Source of the DNA: Bacteroidales bacterium
Lineage (GTDB): Bacteria > Bacteroidota > Bacteroidia > Bacteroidales > VadinHA17
Assembly (NCBI GenBank): GCA_022865305.1
Contig: JALHSP010000071.1
Span: forward strand, 84,159-148,158
Reading direction: 5' to 3'
Length of the DNA stretch: 64,000 nucleotides
The first letter of the stretch is position 1. Every line of letters starts with the position of its first letter. A program made the position numbers and the translations under genes. The notes under the pieces were generated by a model. That model saw only the letters and a program-made list of their open reading frames with translations. It was not told the origin of the DNA and made no database searches. This document shows, one piece after another, positions 54,999 through 63,873 of the stretch.

Positions 54999-55550
54999 CT
55001 ACTTCTTCTTTTTTGGGGAAAAAGCGATAATCATTCTTTTTCCTTCAAGTCTGGGAAGCTGGTCAACCTTCCCGTATTCCTCAAGATCGTTGGCAAAGCG
55101 TAATAACAGAACTTCACCCTGTTCCTTGAATAATATCGATCTTCCCTTAAAGAACACATAAGCTCTCACTTTTGCTCCCTCTTCGAGGAACTTTACTGCA
55201 TGCTTGAGCTTGAAATTATAATCGTGATCATCAGTGTTTGGTCCAAACCTTATCTCTTTCACGACAATTTTTGCTGTCTTGGCTTTGATCTCTTTCTGTT
55301 TCTTTTTCTGCTGATAAAGAAATTTCTGATAATCAACGATTTTACAAACAGGTGGATCCGCATTCGGGGAAATTTCGACAAGATCGAGCTCCATTTTGTC
55401 TGCCAGTCTGAGGGCATCCTGGATACTCATGACTTCTGCTTTTATCTCATCACCTACAACCCTGACCACTTTGGCAGTGATCCTGTTGTTAATTTTGTGA
55501 GCCGGCTGGGTAATCCTGCCGGGGCTTCGTCTGACTGGTCCGGTTATAAT
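54999..55550 (-). CDS. infC: Translation initiation factor IF-3, AUU start
   Basis: 183 residues when read from an ATT codon at 55550. The IF-3 N-domain sequence [20 protein letters not shown] needs codons upstream of the first GTG (55469), so the start must be earlier. The only well-placed ribosome-binding site is GGAGG at 55556-55560, five bases before ATT. No ATG, GTG or TTG occurs in frame between. The C-domain ([20 protein letters not shown]) is standard. The AUU start is the known autoregulatory device of infC in other bacteria. IF-3 blocks 50S joining and checks the initiator codon. Confidence 0.93.
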   Translation of the reverse strand: MITGPVRRSPGRITQPAHKINNRITAKVVRVVGDEIKAEVMSIQDALRLADKMELDLVEISPNADPPVCKIVDYQKFLYQQKKKQKEIKAKTAKIVVKEIRFGPNTDDHDYNFKLKHAVKFLEEGAKVRAYVFFKGRSILFKEQGEVLLLRFANDLEEYGKVDQLPRLEGKRMIIAFSPKKKK

Positions 55551-55555
55551 TCTTT

Positions 55556-55560
55556 CCTCC
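55556..55560 (-). promoter_or_regulatory. Strong ribosome-binding site that fixes the infC start
   Basis: The minus strand reads GGAGG, five bases before an in-frame ATT. Strong Shine-Dalgarno sequences are rare in Bacteroidota, so it is notable here and supports the AUU start of infC. Confidence 0.65.
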
Positions 55561-55599
55561 TAATTTTTGTTAATACTAAGGTTAATTATAATTGCATTC

Positions 55600-57540
55600 T
55601 CAAAATGCTGTCTCCTTTTTAATTTCTGCATTAATAAATTTTACAAATTCTTCAACTTTCATACTGCCTTTGTCCCCTTCACCCTGTTTCCGGACAGCAA
55701 CTGTACCATTCTCTACCTCTTTTTCTCCTATTATAAGTAGATAGGGGATTCTTTTTAATTCATTATCCCTGATCTTCTTACCTATCTTTTCACTCCTGTC
55801 GTCAATCAAGGTGCAAATATCGGAATTATTTAGTATTTCCAAAACATTTCCGGCATAATCATTGAATTTTTCGCTTATTGGTAAAATGACGGCTTTTTCC
55901 GGAGCCAGCCAAAGGGGAAATTTTCCCGCAGTATTTTCAATAAGTACTGCCACAAATCTTTCCATTGATCCGAAAATTGTTCTGTGGATCATTACAGGGC
56001 GATGCTTCTGATTATCGCTGCCATTATATGTCAGATCAAACCTTTCAGGCAAGTTATAATCAACCTGGATTGTTCCCAGCTGCCATTTTCTGCCAATGGC
56101 ATCTTTCACCATGAAGTCGAGCTTGGGCCCATAGAATGCCGCTTCCCCCGTTACTACCGTAGTCTCGAGGTTTTTCTCGCCTGCTGCTACAATGATGTCG
56201 CGTTCAGCTTTTTCCCAGTTCTCGTCCGATCCGATATATTTTTGTTTGTTTTCAGAGTCCCTTAACGAAATCTGAGAAGTAAAATCGTTAAAATTCAGAA
56301 TTTTGAAAATATAAAGAATTAAATCAATAATATTCTTGAATTCATCCCTCAACTGATCGGGCCTGCAAAAATGATGTGCATCATCCTGGGTAAAACTCCT
56401 TACTCTGGTAAGCCCGTGTAATTCACCGCTTTGTTCATATCTGTAAACAGTACCGAATTCGGCCATCCTGAGAGGTAACTCTTTATAGGAATGTGGGGTG
56501 GCGTTGTATATTTCACAATGATGCGGGCAGTTCATAGGTTTAAGCATAAACTGCTCTCCCTCCTGTGGTGTCGAGATTGGTCTGAATGAATCTGATCCGT
56601 ATTTCTCAAAGTGCCCCGACAATTTATAAAGGTTTACATTTCCTATATGAGGAGTTGTGACAATCTTGTATCCTCTTTTCTTGAGAACAGAAGTCAGGAA
56701 ATTTATCAGGTTCTGCCTGACCTCCGAACCTTTTGGAAGCCATAGTGGAAGGCCCATTCCGACTTTGGGCGAGAATGTAAAAAGTTCGAGTTCTTTACCT
56801 ATCCGGCGATGATCCCTTCTTTTTGCTTCCTCAAGAAAAACAAGGTATTCATCAAGCATCTTCTGTTTTGGATAGGTGATGCCATAAATCCTTGTAAGCA
56901 TCTTTCGATTCTCATTCCCTCTCCAGTAGGCACCGGCAACACTGGTCAGCTTTATTGCTCTGATTGGCTCTGTTGAGGGCAGGTGAGGTCCCCTGCAGAG
57001 ATCAGTGAAATTGCCCTGTGTATACAATGAAATAGTGCCATCCTCAAGTTCGCTGATGAGTTCAGTTTTGTATTCGTCACCTTTTTTGGAAAAGATATCC
57101 ATTGCTTCCTTCTTGCTGACCTCTTTCCTGTTATAAACCAGGTTTCTGGCAGCAAGTTCCTTCATTTTGTCTTCGATTGCCGGCAGATCGGTCTCATTTA
57201 TTACTTTTCCGTCTCCCGGATCGACATCATAATAAAATCCGTTTTCGATAGCAGGGCCTATACCAAATTTTATTCCGGGATAAAGCGATTCAAGGGCTTC
57301 AGCCATAAGATGCGCCGAAGAATGCCAGAACGCGTGTTTTGCTGCTTCATCTTCCCATTTATGCAGCTTAATTGTTGCATCTGAATTAATAGGTCTTGTC
57401 AGATCCCAGACCTCACCGTTGACTCTGGCAGCATAAACCTCTTTTGCCAGCATGGGACTTATCTGTTCAGCAATTTCAAGACTACTTATGCCTTTATTAT
57501 ATTCTTTAAATGTCCCGTCAGGGAATGTTATCTTTATCAT
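55600..57540 (-). CDS. thrS: Threonine--tRNA ligase
   Basis: 646 residues: TGS domain ([20 protein letters not shown]), editing domain with [11 protein letters not shown], class II catalytic core with zinc-binding [25 protein letters not shown], and the C-terminal anticodon-binding domain ([16 protein letters not shown]). All catalytic motifs are intact. It is the first gene of the thrS-infC-rpmI-rplT operon and has its own promoter. It charges tRNA-Thr. Confidence 0.98.
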   Translation of the reverse strand: MIKITFPDGTFKEYNKGISSLEIAEQISPMLAKEVYAARVNGEVWDLTRPINSDATIKLHKWEDEAAKHAFWHSSAHLMAEALESLYPGIKFGIGPAIENGFYYDVDPGDGKVINETDLPAIEDKMKELAARNLVYNRKEVSKKEAMDIFSKKGDEYKTELISELEDGTISLYTQGNFTDLCRGPHLPSTEPIRAIKLTSVAGAYWRGNENRKMLTRIYGITYPKQKMLDEYLVFLEEAKRRDHRRIGKELELFTFSPKVGMGLPLWLPKGSEVRQNLINFLTSVLKKRGYKIVTTPHIGNVNLYKLSGHFEKYGSDSFRPISTPQEGEQFMLKPMNCPHHCEIYNATPHSYKELPLRMAEFGTVYRYEQSGELHGLTRVRSFTQDDAHHFCRPDQLRDEFKNIIDLILYIFKILNFNDFTSQISLRDSENKQKYIGSDENWEKAERDIIVAAGEKNLETTVVTGEAAFYGPKLDFMVKDAIGRKWQLGTIQVDYNLPERFDLTYNGSDNQKHRPVMIHRTIFGSMERFVAVLIENTAGKFPLWLAPEKAVILPISEKFNDYAGNVLEILNNSDICTLIDDRSEKIGKKIRDNELKRIPYLLIIGEKEVENGTVAVRKQGEGDKGSMKVEEFVKFINAEIKKETAF

Positions 57541-57565
57541 TAAACCGCCTCTTTTTACTGGAGTG

Positions 57566-57573
57566 CAAAGATA
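57566..57573 (-). promoter_or_regulatory. -7 element of the thrS operon promoter
   Basis: The minus strand reads TATCTTTG, a full match to TAnnTTTG, 25 bases before the thrS ATG. A -33 TTG at the right distance was not found. Confidence 0.5.
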
Positions 57574-57690
57574 ATTATAATTTTTAAAATTTCTGAGTTA
57601 AAAAGTCTGATCCTGAGCGCTGAATAACCATTCTGATAATAGTGGCACGCTATTTGAATTTAATTAAGTGAACGATTAATACTTACAGAA

Positions 57691-58440
57691 ATGAAAAAGA
57701 TTATATATCTCTCACTGGTTCTGCCTCTCCTGATTTTCTCATGCGAATCGATGCCTGAGGCGCAGTTTTCTGTTGACACAATAGAACCGGAGGTAGGGCA
57801 GCAAGTCTTCTTTACCAATGAGTCAGAAAACGCAGTGGAATTTGAATGGGACTTTGGTGACGGTTTTATTTCCAATGAAGTGCATCCGAGCCATATTTAT
57901 ACAGGTACCGGTACATTTGAAGTAATCCTGACAATATTCTCGAATAACGGATCATCTGATAAAGCAACCATTACAATTGAAGTAATGATTCCGACACTTC
58001 TCGAGATAGAGGTTCTTGAATACTATGATAAGTATGTAGTACCAAATGCAAGTGTAAGATTATATCCCACTCTTCCTGACTGGGATGACCAGACAAATAT
58101 GGAATCGGAAGGATATACTAATGCCAACGGTAAAGTTGTATTCTCAAACCTGGGGCCTTATGTTTATTATGTCGATGTTTGGGAAGAAAGTCATGATAAT
58201 GTTGCATTAAGAGGTGAAGATGTTGGGTTCATCCGTACGCCTGAGATCCTTCCGCACGAGATAAACTGGTTTGTTGCCTATGTTGATATTGTGGATCATG
58301 GTAAGGGAGAAGGAAGACGTGACAGAAAAATCATCATCAAAAGTATTGAAAGAAAAATTATGAATATGAATATTCCTGCCCGAGACTCCGGGACTCAGGA
58401 TTGGCAGGAGCTTTACAATCAAAGCATCAGGCTGAAATAA
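57691..58440 (+). CDS. PKD-domain lipoprotein
   Basis: 249 residues with a lipoprotein signal (MKKIIYLSLVLPLLIFSC). Residues about 22-105 form a PKD domain, with the hallmark VEFEWDFGDGFISNEVHPSH and HIYTGTGTFEVILTI. The rest is a second beta-sandwich (VPNASVRLYPTLPDWDDQTN, then NANGKVVFSNLGPYVYYVDV) of a carboxypeptidase-regulatory-like type. It is probably a surface-exposed structural or binding protein. It is followed by a clear terminator. Confidence 0.82.
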   Translation: MKKIIYLSLVLPLLIFSCESMPEAQFSVDTIEPEVGQQVFFTNESENAVEFEWDFGDGFISNEVHPSHIYTGTGTFEVILTIFSNNGSSDKATITIEVMIPTLLEIEVLEYYDKYVVPNASVRLYPTLPDWDDQTNMESEGYTNANGKVVFSNLGPYVYYVDVWEESHDNVALRGEDVGFIRTPEILPHEINWFVAYVDIVDHGKGEGRRDRKIIIKSIERKIMNMNIPARDSGTQDWQELYNQSIRLK

Positions 58441-58463
58441 AGGTTACACTGATTAAATCAAAA

Positions 58464-58493
58464 ATGCAACTCATCCTGAGTTGCATTTTTTTT
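58464..58493 (+). terminator. Rho-independent terminator after the PKD lipoprotein gene
   Basis: ATGCAACTCA (58464-58473) and TGAGTTGCAT (58477-58486) form a perfect 10-bp stem with a three-base loop, followed by a run of T to 58493. The A-run before it also lets it act weakly on the other strand. Confidence 0.9.
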
Positions 58494-58625
58494 CATTGCT
58501 GCAAAACTAAATTCATATTATATCAGGAATTTCCAATGTAGAAAATATTGAATTGAATTAATACTATTCAGATTTTGAATAACCCGCCCTATAAAGCTTC
58601 AGGGTTTCTTTAAAAGAAATTGTAC

Positions 58626-59030
58626 TTAGAATTGAGATGTAAACCAGCTTTCTATTAAAACCTGGCTATCGTGCTGGAATTCGCTAAGGCGGTAATAAAT
58701 TTTGTTGTCGGCTGATTCAATCTGATACATCCAGTAGCCTAAAGAAATGCCCGGTGTATAATAAACTCTTCTGACGTATAGACGGTCACCAAGGTCAAAT
58801 TCACATTTCTGGCTGTAAGCTGAAATCTTTCCATAAGTGCTGTCCATAGTTGTTTTAATCCAGATCAGATACGGATCGGAAAACTTTTCCGGTAAATATT
58901 GCCTGTATTCAACAAAATTACCCACATATTTCCTTGTCAGTATCAACTCATCCTCCTGCACAGAAGATTGCTTTGTGGTAGTGGCACATGCAGTGAAGAC
59001 AACTAAACAAAAAAATAAAATTTTTTTCAT
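58626..59030 (-). CDS. Small lipoprotein of unknown function
   Basis: 134 residues with a lipoprotein signal (MKKILFFCLVVFTACATTTK, lipobox FTAC). The mature part holds several beta strands with aromatic residues (YVGNFVEYRQYLPEKF, RLYVRRVYYTPGISLGYWMY) and ends ESWFTSQF. No family was recognised. It stands alone between convergent and same-strand neighbours. Confidence 0.6.
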   Translation of the reverse strand: MKKILFFCLVVFTACATTTKQSSVQEDELILTRKYVGNFVEYRQYLPEKFSDPYLIWIKTTMDSTYGKISAYSQKCEFDLGDRLYVRRVYYTPGISLGYWMYQIESADNKIYYRLSEFQHDSQVLIESWFTSQF

Positions 59031-59254
59031 GTTACTCTGATTTAACCCGGATAAATATTCTTATCCTATAACGAGAAAGCCGGTGTTAAAATTATATGAT
59101 ATAATTTGCATTAACCCTGCAAGATATAATATTTTTTTGAAAATTGCAACACGGTAATGTCAGAAAATGCTAAATATTGTCTCCTGGTCAAATCTTGAAA
59201 ATTTGCAATTATTTTAGTTCTGTAAAACAGTTTACAGACTTAGTGGACTTAGTT

Positions 59255-60331
59255 CTATTTTCCGGGAAATGCAACAACACCATCATACCTGTCATAGCCT
59301 TTATCTGTTCTTACCGATATCTGCGGATTGCGGGTTCCCTTCATAGAGGCGCAGCCTACTTCCCCGAATTTGTTTATAGCCACGAACTTTTCACTTGGGA
59401 AATAACCTGGATTTACTTTTTTATATCTGTCGACGATCATCTGCAATGCATCCTGGCAAGCTTGCTGTGGTGTGCGTCCATCCTTCATTCTAAGCACAAT
59501 GTAATAAGAGGCACAGGATTTTATAACATCTTCTCCGCGTCCGGTAGCACCTGCAGCACCTACTTCATTATCTGCATAAAGCCCTGCCCCTATAATGGGT
59601 GAGTCGCCCACACGGCCATTAAGTTTAAAACTCAGGCCACTTGTTGTGGTGCAACCGGCAATATCACCATTACTATCAATTGCTAATACATTGGTTGTGC
59701 CGTAATGGTGCTCAATATCAGGGAAATCGTGCCAATATGTCTCATTTTTCGAAAGATTTTGAAGATGCTCTGGAGATCCCCAGTCATCTGAAGGGCTCAT
59801 TTCTTCCTTCCAGCGAAGCCATATTTTACGGGCTTTCTCTGTAAGGAGATTTTCTTCCTGGAAGCCCCATGCTTTTGCAAATTCCAATGCACCGGCTCCT
59901 ACCAGGAGAACATGATCGGTATGCTGCATAACAAGTTTTGCTACTGATGCCGGGGTTTTGATGTTCTCCAGACAGGCAACTGCACCTGCTGAATATGTTT
60001 TACCGTCCATGAAAGAAGAATCAAGCTGTACTATACCACGCTCATTTGGTAAACCACCGTATCCTACACTGGTATCCTCAGGATCCAGTTCAATAATATT
60101 TGCAGCTTTTTCTACTGCATCAACAGCCGACCCACCATTCTTGAGAATTTCCCATCCGGTTTCCATTGCTTTCTGCCCGGTTTCGTTGGCATGGCTGGTA
60201 ATGATCAGTGGTTTAATACCTCTGGTTTTATCCTGAAGTGTAAATCCTGAAATGGATGGAATAACAAGAGCTCCTGCACTGGCTCCAACAGTTTTGTAAA
60301 CGAAATTTCGACGGGAAATAGAGTTTTTCAT
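59255..60331 (-). CDS. Glycosylasparaginase-like Ntn hydrolase (isoaspartyl peptidase/asparaginase family)
   Basis: 358 residues. A twin-arginine-type signal (SISRRNFVYKTVGASAGALV) directs the folded protein out of the cytoplasm. The Ntn-hydrolase sequence gives the autoprocessing site at HHYGTTNVLAIDSNG, with Thr212 the expected new N-terminal nucleophile, and the substrate loop GRVGDSPIIGAGLYAD. This family cleaves the GlcNAc-asparagine link or isoaspartyl and asparagine amides. The exact substrate is not set by the sequence. Confidence 0.88.
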   Translation of the reverse strand: MKNSISRRNFVYKTVGASAGALVIPSISGFTLQDKTRGIKPLIITSHANETGQKAMETGWEILKNGGSAVDAVEKAANIIELDPEDTSVGYGGLPNERGIVQLDSSFMDGKTYSAGAVACLENIKTPASVAKLVMQHTDHVLLVGAGALEFAKAWGFQEENLLTEKARKIWLRWKEEMSPSDDWGSPEHLQNLSKNETYWHDFPDIEHHYGTTNVLAIDSNGDIAGCTTTSGLSFKLNGRVGDSPIIGAGLYADNEVGAAGATGRGEDVIKSCASYYIVLRMKDGRTPQQACQDALQMIVDRYKKVNPGYFPSEKFVAINKFGEVGCASMKGTRNPQISVRTDKGYDRYDGVVAFPGK

Positions 60332-60451
60332 AGTTTAAGTAGATATTTAAATAATCTTAATGATTTATATTAAAGAGCTCTATATCAGATAATAACCTCA
60401 AAATACAAATATGACTCTGGAATAAGCTTTATTAAAAGTTTAATTTTTCTA

Positions 60452-61216
60452 TTAGTGAAGACCAATCTGTTCGTTGAGCCATCCGGGACGGTTAGTTGTT
60501 ATTCCCTTCACTCCCAGGGCAATGAGCCGTTTTGCTTCGGCCGGATCATCAACGGTCCATGAGTAAACTTCAATATCCAGGCTTTTAGCTTTTTCCATAA
60601 CTTTTTCATTTATTATAGCATAACCAAGGCTAATCCCATCAAGCTTTGATTCAGCGACTTTATCAAAATATTTTTCCAGTAATTCTAAATTACTGCACAA
60701 CCAGTAACATGAATTCTCCTGAAAAACTTTTTTAGTTTCCACAATGGTCTGAAAATCGAAGCAGATAAAAACAAAATTCTTATTTTTCTTTATAATCTTT
60801 TTGAGATATGGTAACACCTCGCTTTTGCATTTAAGTTCAATAACCAGTTCTTTACCGGAAGGAACAGTACGGATGATATCTTTGAGAAAGGGAATCCTTT
60901 CACCTTTATATTTTAAATCTTTAAATGAACCTACATCTAACTTGCGCAGGATTTTCGAATCTGTCTCCGGTATTTTAAGATCCTTCCCTGAAGTTCTTTT
61001 TGTATTTGCATCGTGACTGCATATGATCTTATTGTCTTTTGACAAATAGATGTCAACTTCAACGGCATCAGCGTTATTTTCCCATGCGAGCCTTGCTGAA
61101 GAAACTGTATTCTCGGGAGCCAGGAAAGAGGCACCCCTGTGACCAATTATCTTAACCTGTGCAGGAACGGATGTAACTAATGACATAATTAATACAAGTA
61201 AAAGTGATTTTTTCAT
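60452..61216 (-). CDS. Glycerophosphodiester phosphodiesterase, secreted
   Basis: 254 residues with a signal peptide (MKKSLLLVLIMSLVTSVPAQ). Catalytic residues are in KIIGHRGASFLAPENT (H26, R27), AVEVDIYLS (E53, D55) and CSHDAN (H68); the TIM-barrel end is seen in VYSWTVDDPAEAKRLIALGV and KGITTNRPG. It hydrolyses deacylated phospholipid diesters to glycerol-3-phosphate and an alcohol. It lies 29 bases after the SGNH hydrolase gene on the same strand. Confidence 0.93.
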   Translation of the reverse strand: MKKSLLLVLIMSLVTSVPAQVKIIGHRGASFLAPENTVSSARLAWENNADAVEVDIYLSKDNKIICSHDANTKRTSGKDLKIPETDSKILRKLDVGSFKDLKYKGERIPFLKDIIRTVPSGKELVIELKCKSEVLPYLKKIIKKNKNFVFICFDFQTIVETKKVFQENSCYWLCSNLELLEKYFDKVAESKLDGISLGYAIINEKVMEKAKSLDIEVYSWTVDDPAEAKRLIALGVKGITTNRPGWLNEQIGLH

Positions 61217-61245
61217 GGAGATTTATTTCAAATATTTATAATTGG

Positions 61246-61935
61246 TCATTTGTTCAGAACTTTTTCTATTTCTGGTTTAATTATTTGAGTCCAGAGTTTA
61301 TATCCCTCTCTGTTCAGATGTAATTTATCAGCTACAAAAAGTTCGTCTCTTGGCTGCCCGTTCCCGTTCAGGAATGCATAATCGGTCCGGATGAAGTATG
61401 TATTACGACGATTTTGACAAGCTTCACTGATCAGGTCATTTGCTTTACTGATCTCCGGCCATGCTTTCCATCTTGATGAAGTTGGTGTAACGCCAATCCA
61501 TAATACAGGCACATCCGGATGACTCCTCCGGATCGTTTTTAGAACACTCAGGAATAATCTTTTTACTTCCTCCGGGCTTTTATCCTTGTCGCTCCCTATA
61601 ATGTCATTTGCTATAAATATAACCACAGCGCTGCATGAGTGAGGAGAAAATATCCTTTCGGCATACGTTGCAAAATCGCTTAATTTGGCTCCTCCATAAC
61701 CACGCTTAATTACTTTAAATGGTGCAATATCTTCGGCCAGAGTTGACCATAGCCTTATACTCGAGCTTCCGGCAAAAATTATTGCATCGGTGGCATATTG
61801 TTCTGTTTTGTCGAACTCCTCAAATTTTGCAATTTCCGTCTCCCATGCTTTCACTTCAGGGAGCTCCTGATACATCCTCAGGGGAGAACAGGAAAGAAGT
61901 AAAAGGAAAATTAATGAAAGAAAATACCGGGACAT
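61246..61935 (-). CDS. SGNH/GDSL-family hydrolase lipoprotein
   Basis: 229 residues with a lipoprotein signal (MSRYFLSLIFLLLLSC). The SGNH blocks are AGSSSIRLW (nucleophile about Ser58, in place of GDS), KRGYGGAKLSDF, IFIANDIIG with the conserved Asn, and ADKLHLNREGYKLW (Asp203, His206). It is probably an esterase or deacetylase acting on glycans or lipids. It shares a transcript with the downstream glycerophosphodiesterase gene. Confidence 0.85.
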   Translation of the reverse strand: MSRYFLSLIFLLLLSCSPLRMYQELPEVKAWETEIAKFEEFDKTEQYATDAIIFAGSSSIRLWSTLAEDIAPFKVIKRGYGGAKLSDFATYAERIFSPHSCSAVVIFIANDIIGSDKDKSPEEVKRLFLSVLKTIRRSHPDVPVLWIGVTPTSSRWKAWPEISKANDLISEACQNRRNTYFIRTDYAFLNGNGQPRDELFVADKLHLNREGYKLWTQIIKPEIEKVLNK

Positions 61936-62034
61936 TTCAGACAGGTTTTTCAGTTAGTATTATAAAGGTAGGATTAAATTAATAAAATGTAGAAATATTA
62001 AATTTGATAACACCTTTTTTTATTAAAAAAAAGT

Positions 62035-62042
62035 TACGTTTG
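62035..62042 (+). promoter_or_regulatory. -7 element before the APC transporter gene
   Basis: TACGTTTG matches TAnnTTTG and lies 43 bases before the ATG at 62085. A correctly spaced -33 element was not found. Confidence 0.45.
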
Positions 62043-62084
62043 CAAGTATTAAAAACAAATCCTGTAACTTTTATTAAATAATCT

Positions 62085-63686
62085 ATGTCGAAAAATCAGT
62101 TGTTCATCACGAAACCACTTAATCAATTGCTCACTGAATCAAAAGAATCAGGTGGTTTAAAGAGGTCTTTGACAGCACTCAATCTGACTACATTAGGTAT
62201 CGGCGCTATTATCGGAGCAGGAATATTTGTTCTTTCAGGCCAGGCTGCCGCGCAATATGCAGGCCCGGCTATTGTTTTGTCATTTATTGTTTCAGGATTA
62301 GCCTGCGGTTTTGCCGGTCTGTGTTATGCCGAATTTGCATCAATGATCCCGATAGCAGGAAGTGCCTATACCTATTCTTATGCCACCCTTGGAGAATTTT
62401 TAGCATGGATCATCGGCTGGGATCTTATACTTGAATACCTCTTTGCTGCTTCAACGGTCTCTGTCGGATGGTCAGGTTATGTGGTGAGCTTCCTGAAAGA
62501 TTTTGATATCAATATCCCGGCTCAGTTTACAGGTGCTACAGGCACTACTCTTGTAAATGTACCGGATATGGGATGGATGACTCTTAATAAAACATTTGCT
62601 GAAACACTGGCTTCTTCAGGTATCGATGTCAGTTCCCTTGCTCATACCACCTGCATCATTAATTTGCCAGCGATGTTTATAGTCGCATTATTGTCAACAT
62701 TGCTGGTGATAGGAATAAAAGAATCGGCCAACTTTAATAATGTAATGGTAATAACCAAAGTATCAGTGATCATTTTATTCATTGTTTTAGGTTTTATGTT
62801 TGTTAAAGCAGCCAACTGGCATCCATTCATACCGCCAAACAAGGTTGAAACAACTCCCATTTCGGAATACGGATCATTCTGGGAATGGCTGAAAGCTTAT
62901 AGCCAGGAATTTGGAAAGTATGGGATCAGCGGTATCCTGCGGGGAGCAGGTGTGATCTTTTTTGCATATATTGGATTTGATGCTGTATCTACAGCGGCAC
63001 AAGAGGCTAAGAATCCTCAGAAAGACATGCCTGTGGGAATTCTGGGCTCGCTCGGAATCTCAACTGTTCTTTATATTCTTGTCGCAATAGTACTTACAGG
63101 TATTGTAAGCTATACTACATTAAATGTTGCTGATCCAGTTGCTGTTGGTGTAAATGCGATGGGCAAAGGAATGTTCTGGCTAAGGCCGATTGTTAAAGTT
63201 GCTGCTATTGCCGGACTAAGCTCCGTTATACTTGTAATGCTTCTTGGCCAGCCAAGAATCTTTTTTACAATGGCGAAGGATGGTCTGCTTCCTCCGGTTT
63301 TCTCAAAAGTTCACCCTAAGTTTAAAACTCCCTATATAAGTACAATTGTCACGGGTGTAGTCGCTATGATTATTGCAGGAATACTTCCTATCAGTATCCT
63401 CGGAGAGCTGGTTTCAATAGGAACTCTCCTGGCCTTTATTATAGTTTGCATAAGTGTTATCGTTCTTAGAAAAGCTAGACCTGATATTGAAAGACCTTTT
63501 AAAACACCATGGGTTCCGTTTGTTCCAATTATGGGAGCCGTGATCTGTTTTATTCAGATGGCTGCGTTACCCCTCGATACCTGGTTAAGGCTCATTATCT
63601 GGATGGCTATTGGATTCTGTATCTATTTCTTCTATGGCATAAGACATAGTAAGGTAAGACAGAATAATAATGGCATAAAGGCATAA
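62085..63686 (+). CDS. APC-family (cationic) amino-acid transporter
   Basis: 533 residues with about 12-14 membrane helices. The unwound helix 1 region IGAIIGAGIFVLSGQAAAQY is the substrate site of the APC superfamily. The later FFAYIGFDAVSTAAQEAKNP, followed by QKDMPVGILGSL, is typical of cationic amino-acid transporters (CAT/YfnA type). It should be an inner-membrane proton-coupled uniporter or symporter. The substrate cannot be read from the sequence. The gene is monocistronic. Confidence 0.92.
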   Translation: MSKNQLFITKPLNQLLTESKESGGLKRSLTALNLTTLGIGAIIGAGIFVLSGQAAAQYAGPAIVLSFIVSGLACGFAGLCYAEFASMIPIAGSAYTYSYATLGEFLAWIIGWDLILEYLFAASTVSVGWSGYVVSFLKDFDINIPAQFTGATGTTLVNVPDMGWMTLNKTFAETLASSGIDVSSLAHTTCIINLPAMFIVALLSTLLVIGIKESANFNNVMVITKVSVIILFIVLGFMFVKAANWHPFIPPNKVETTPISEYGSFWEWLKAYSQEFGKYGISGILRGAGVIFFAYIGFDAVSTAAQEAKNPQKDMPVGILGSLGISTVLYILVAIVLTGIVSYTTLNVADPVAVGVNAMGKGMFWLRPIVKVAAIAGLSSVILVMLLGQPRIFFTMAKDGLLPPVFSKVHPKFKTPYISTIVTGVVAMIIAGILPISILGELVSIGTLLAFIIVCISVIVLRKARPDIERPFKTPWVPFVPIMGAVICFIQMAALPLDTWLRLIIWMAIGFCIYFFYGIRHSKVRQNNNGIKA

Positions 63687-63810
63687 TGGCTAGAGGCACA
63701 AAGGTGCAAGGGCATAGGGTGCAGGGCTTGGCCACCCAATCCCCCTGTATATTTCATGTACTCACCCCCCTGCCCCCTCTCTGCTTCGCAAAGAGGGGAG
63801 GTAATACATT
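63673..63810. repeat. 8-base periodic array followed by a GC-rich palindrome
   Basis: From 63673 the sequence falls into near-8-mers (ATGGCATA, AAGGCATA, ATGGCTAG, AGGCACAA, AGGTGCAA and on), starting inside the last codons of the transporter gene. A CCCCTCT/AGAGGGG palindrome (63774-63798) follows, with an inner TGC-TTC-GCA hairpin. The same array-plus-palindrome pairing is seen at 25897-25955. Confidence 0.55.
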
Positions 63811-63873
63811 GAGTATAAGTTAATTTCCCTCTTCATATATATCATCAACGTATTAAAAAGGCGCATATATAAA

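Noticed and set aside
59031..59254. Possible small RNA or gene in the 223-base gap
   Set aside because: AT-rich sequence with no open frame, strong hairpin or promoter; nothing could be supported.
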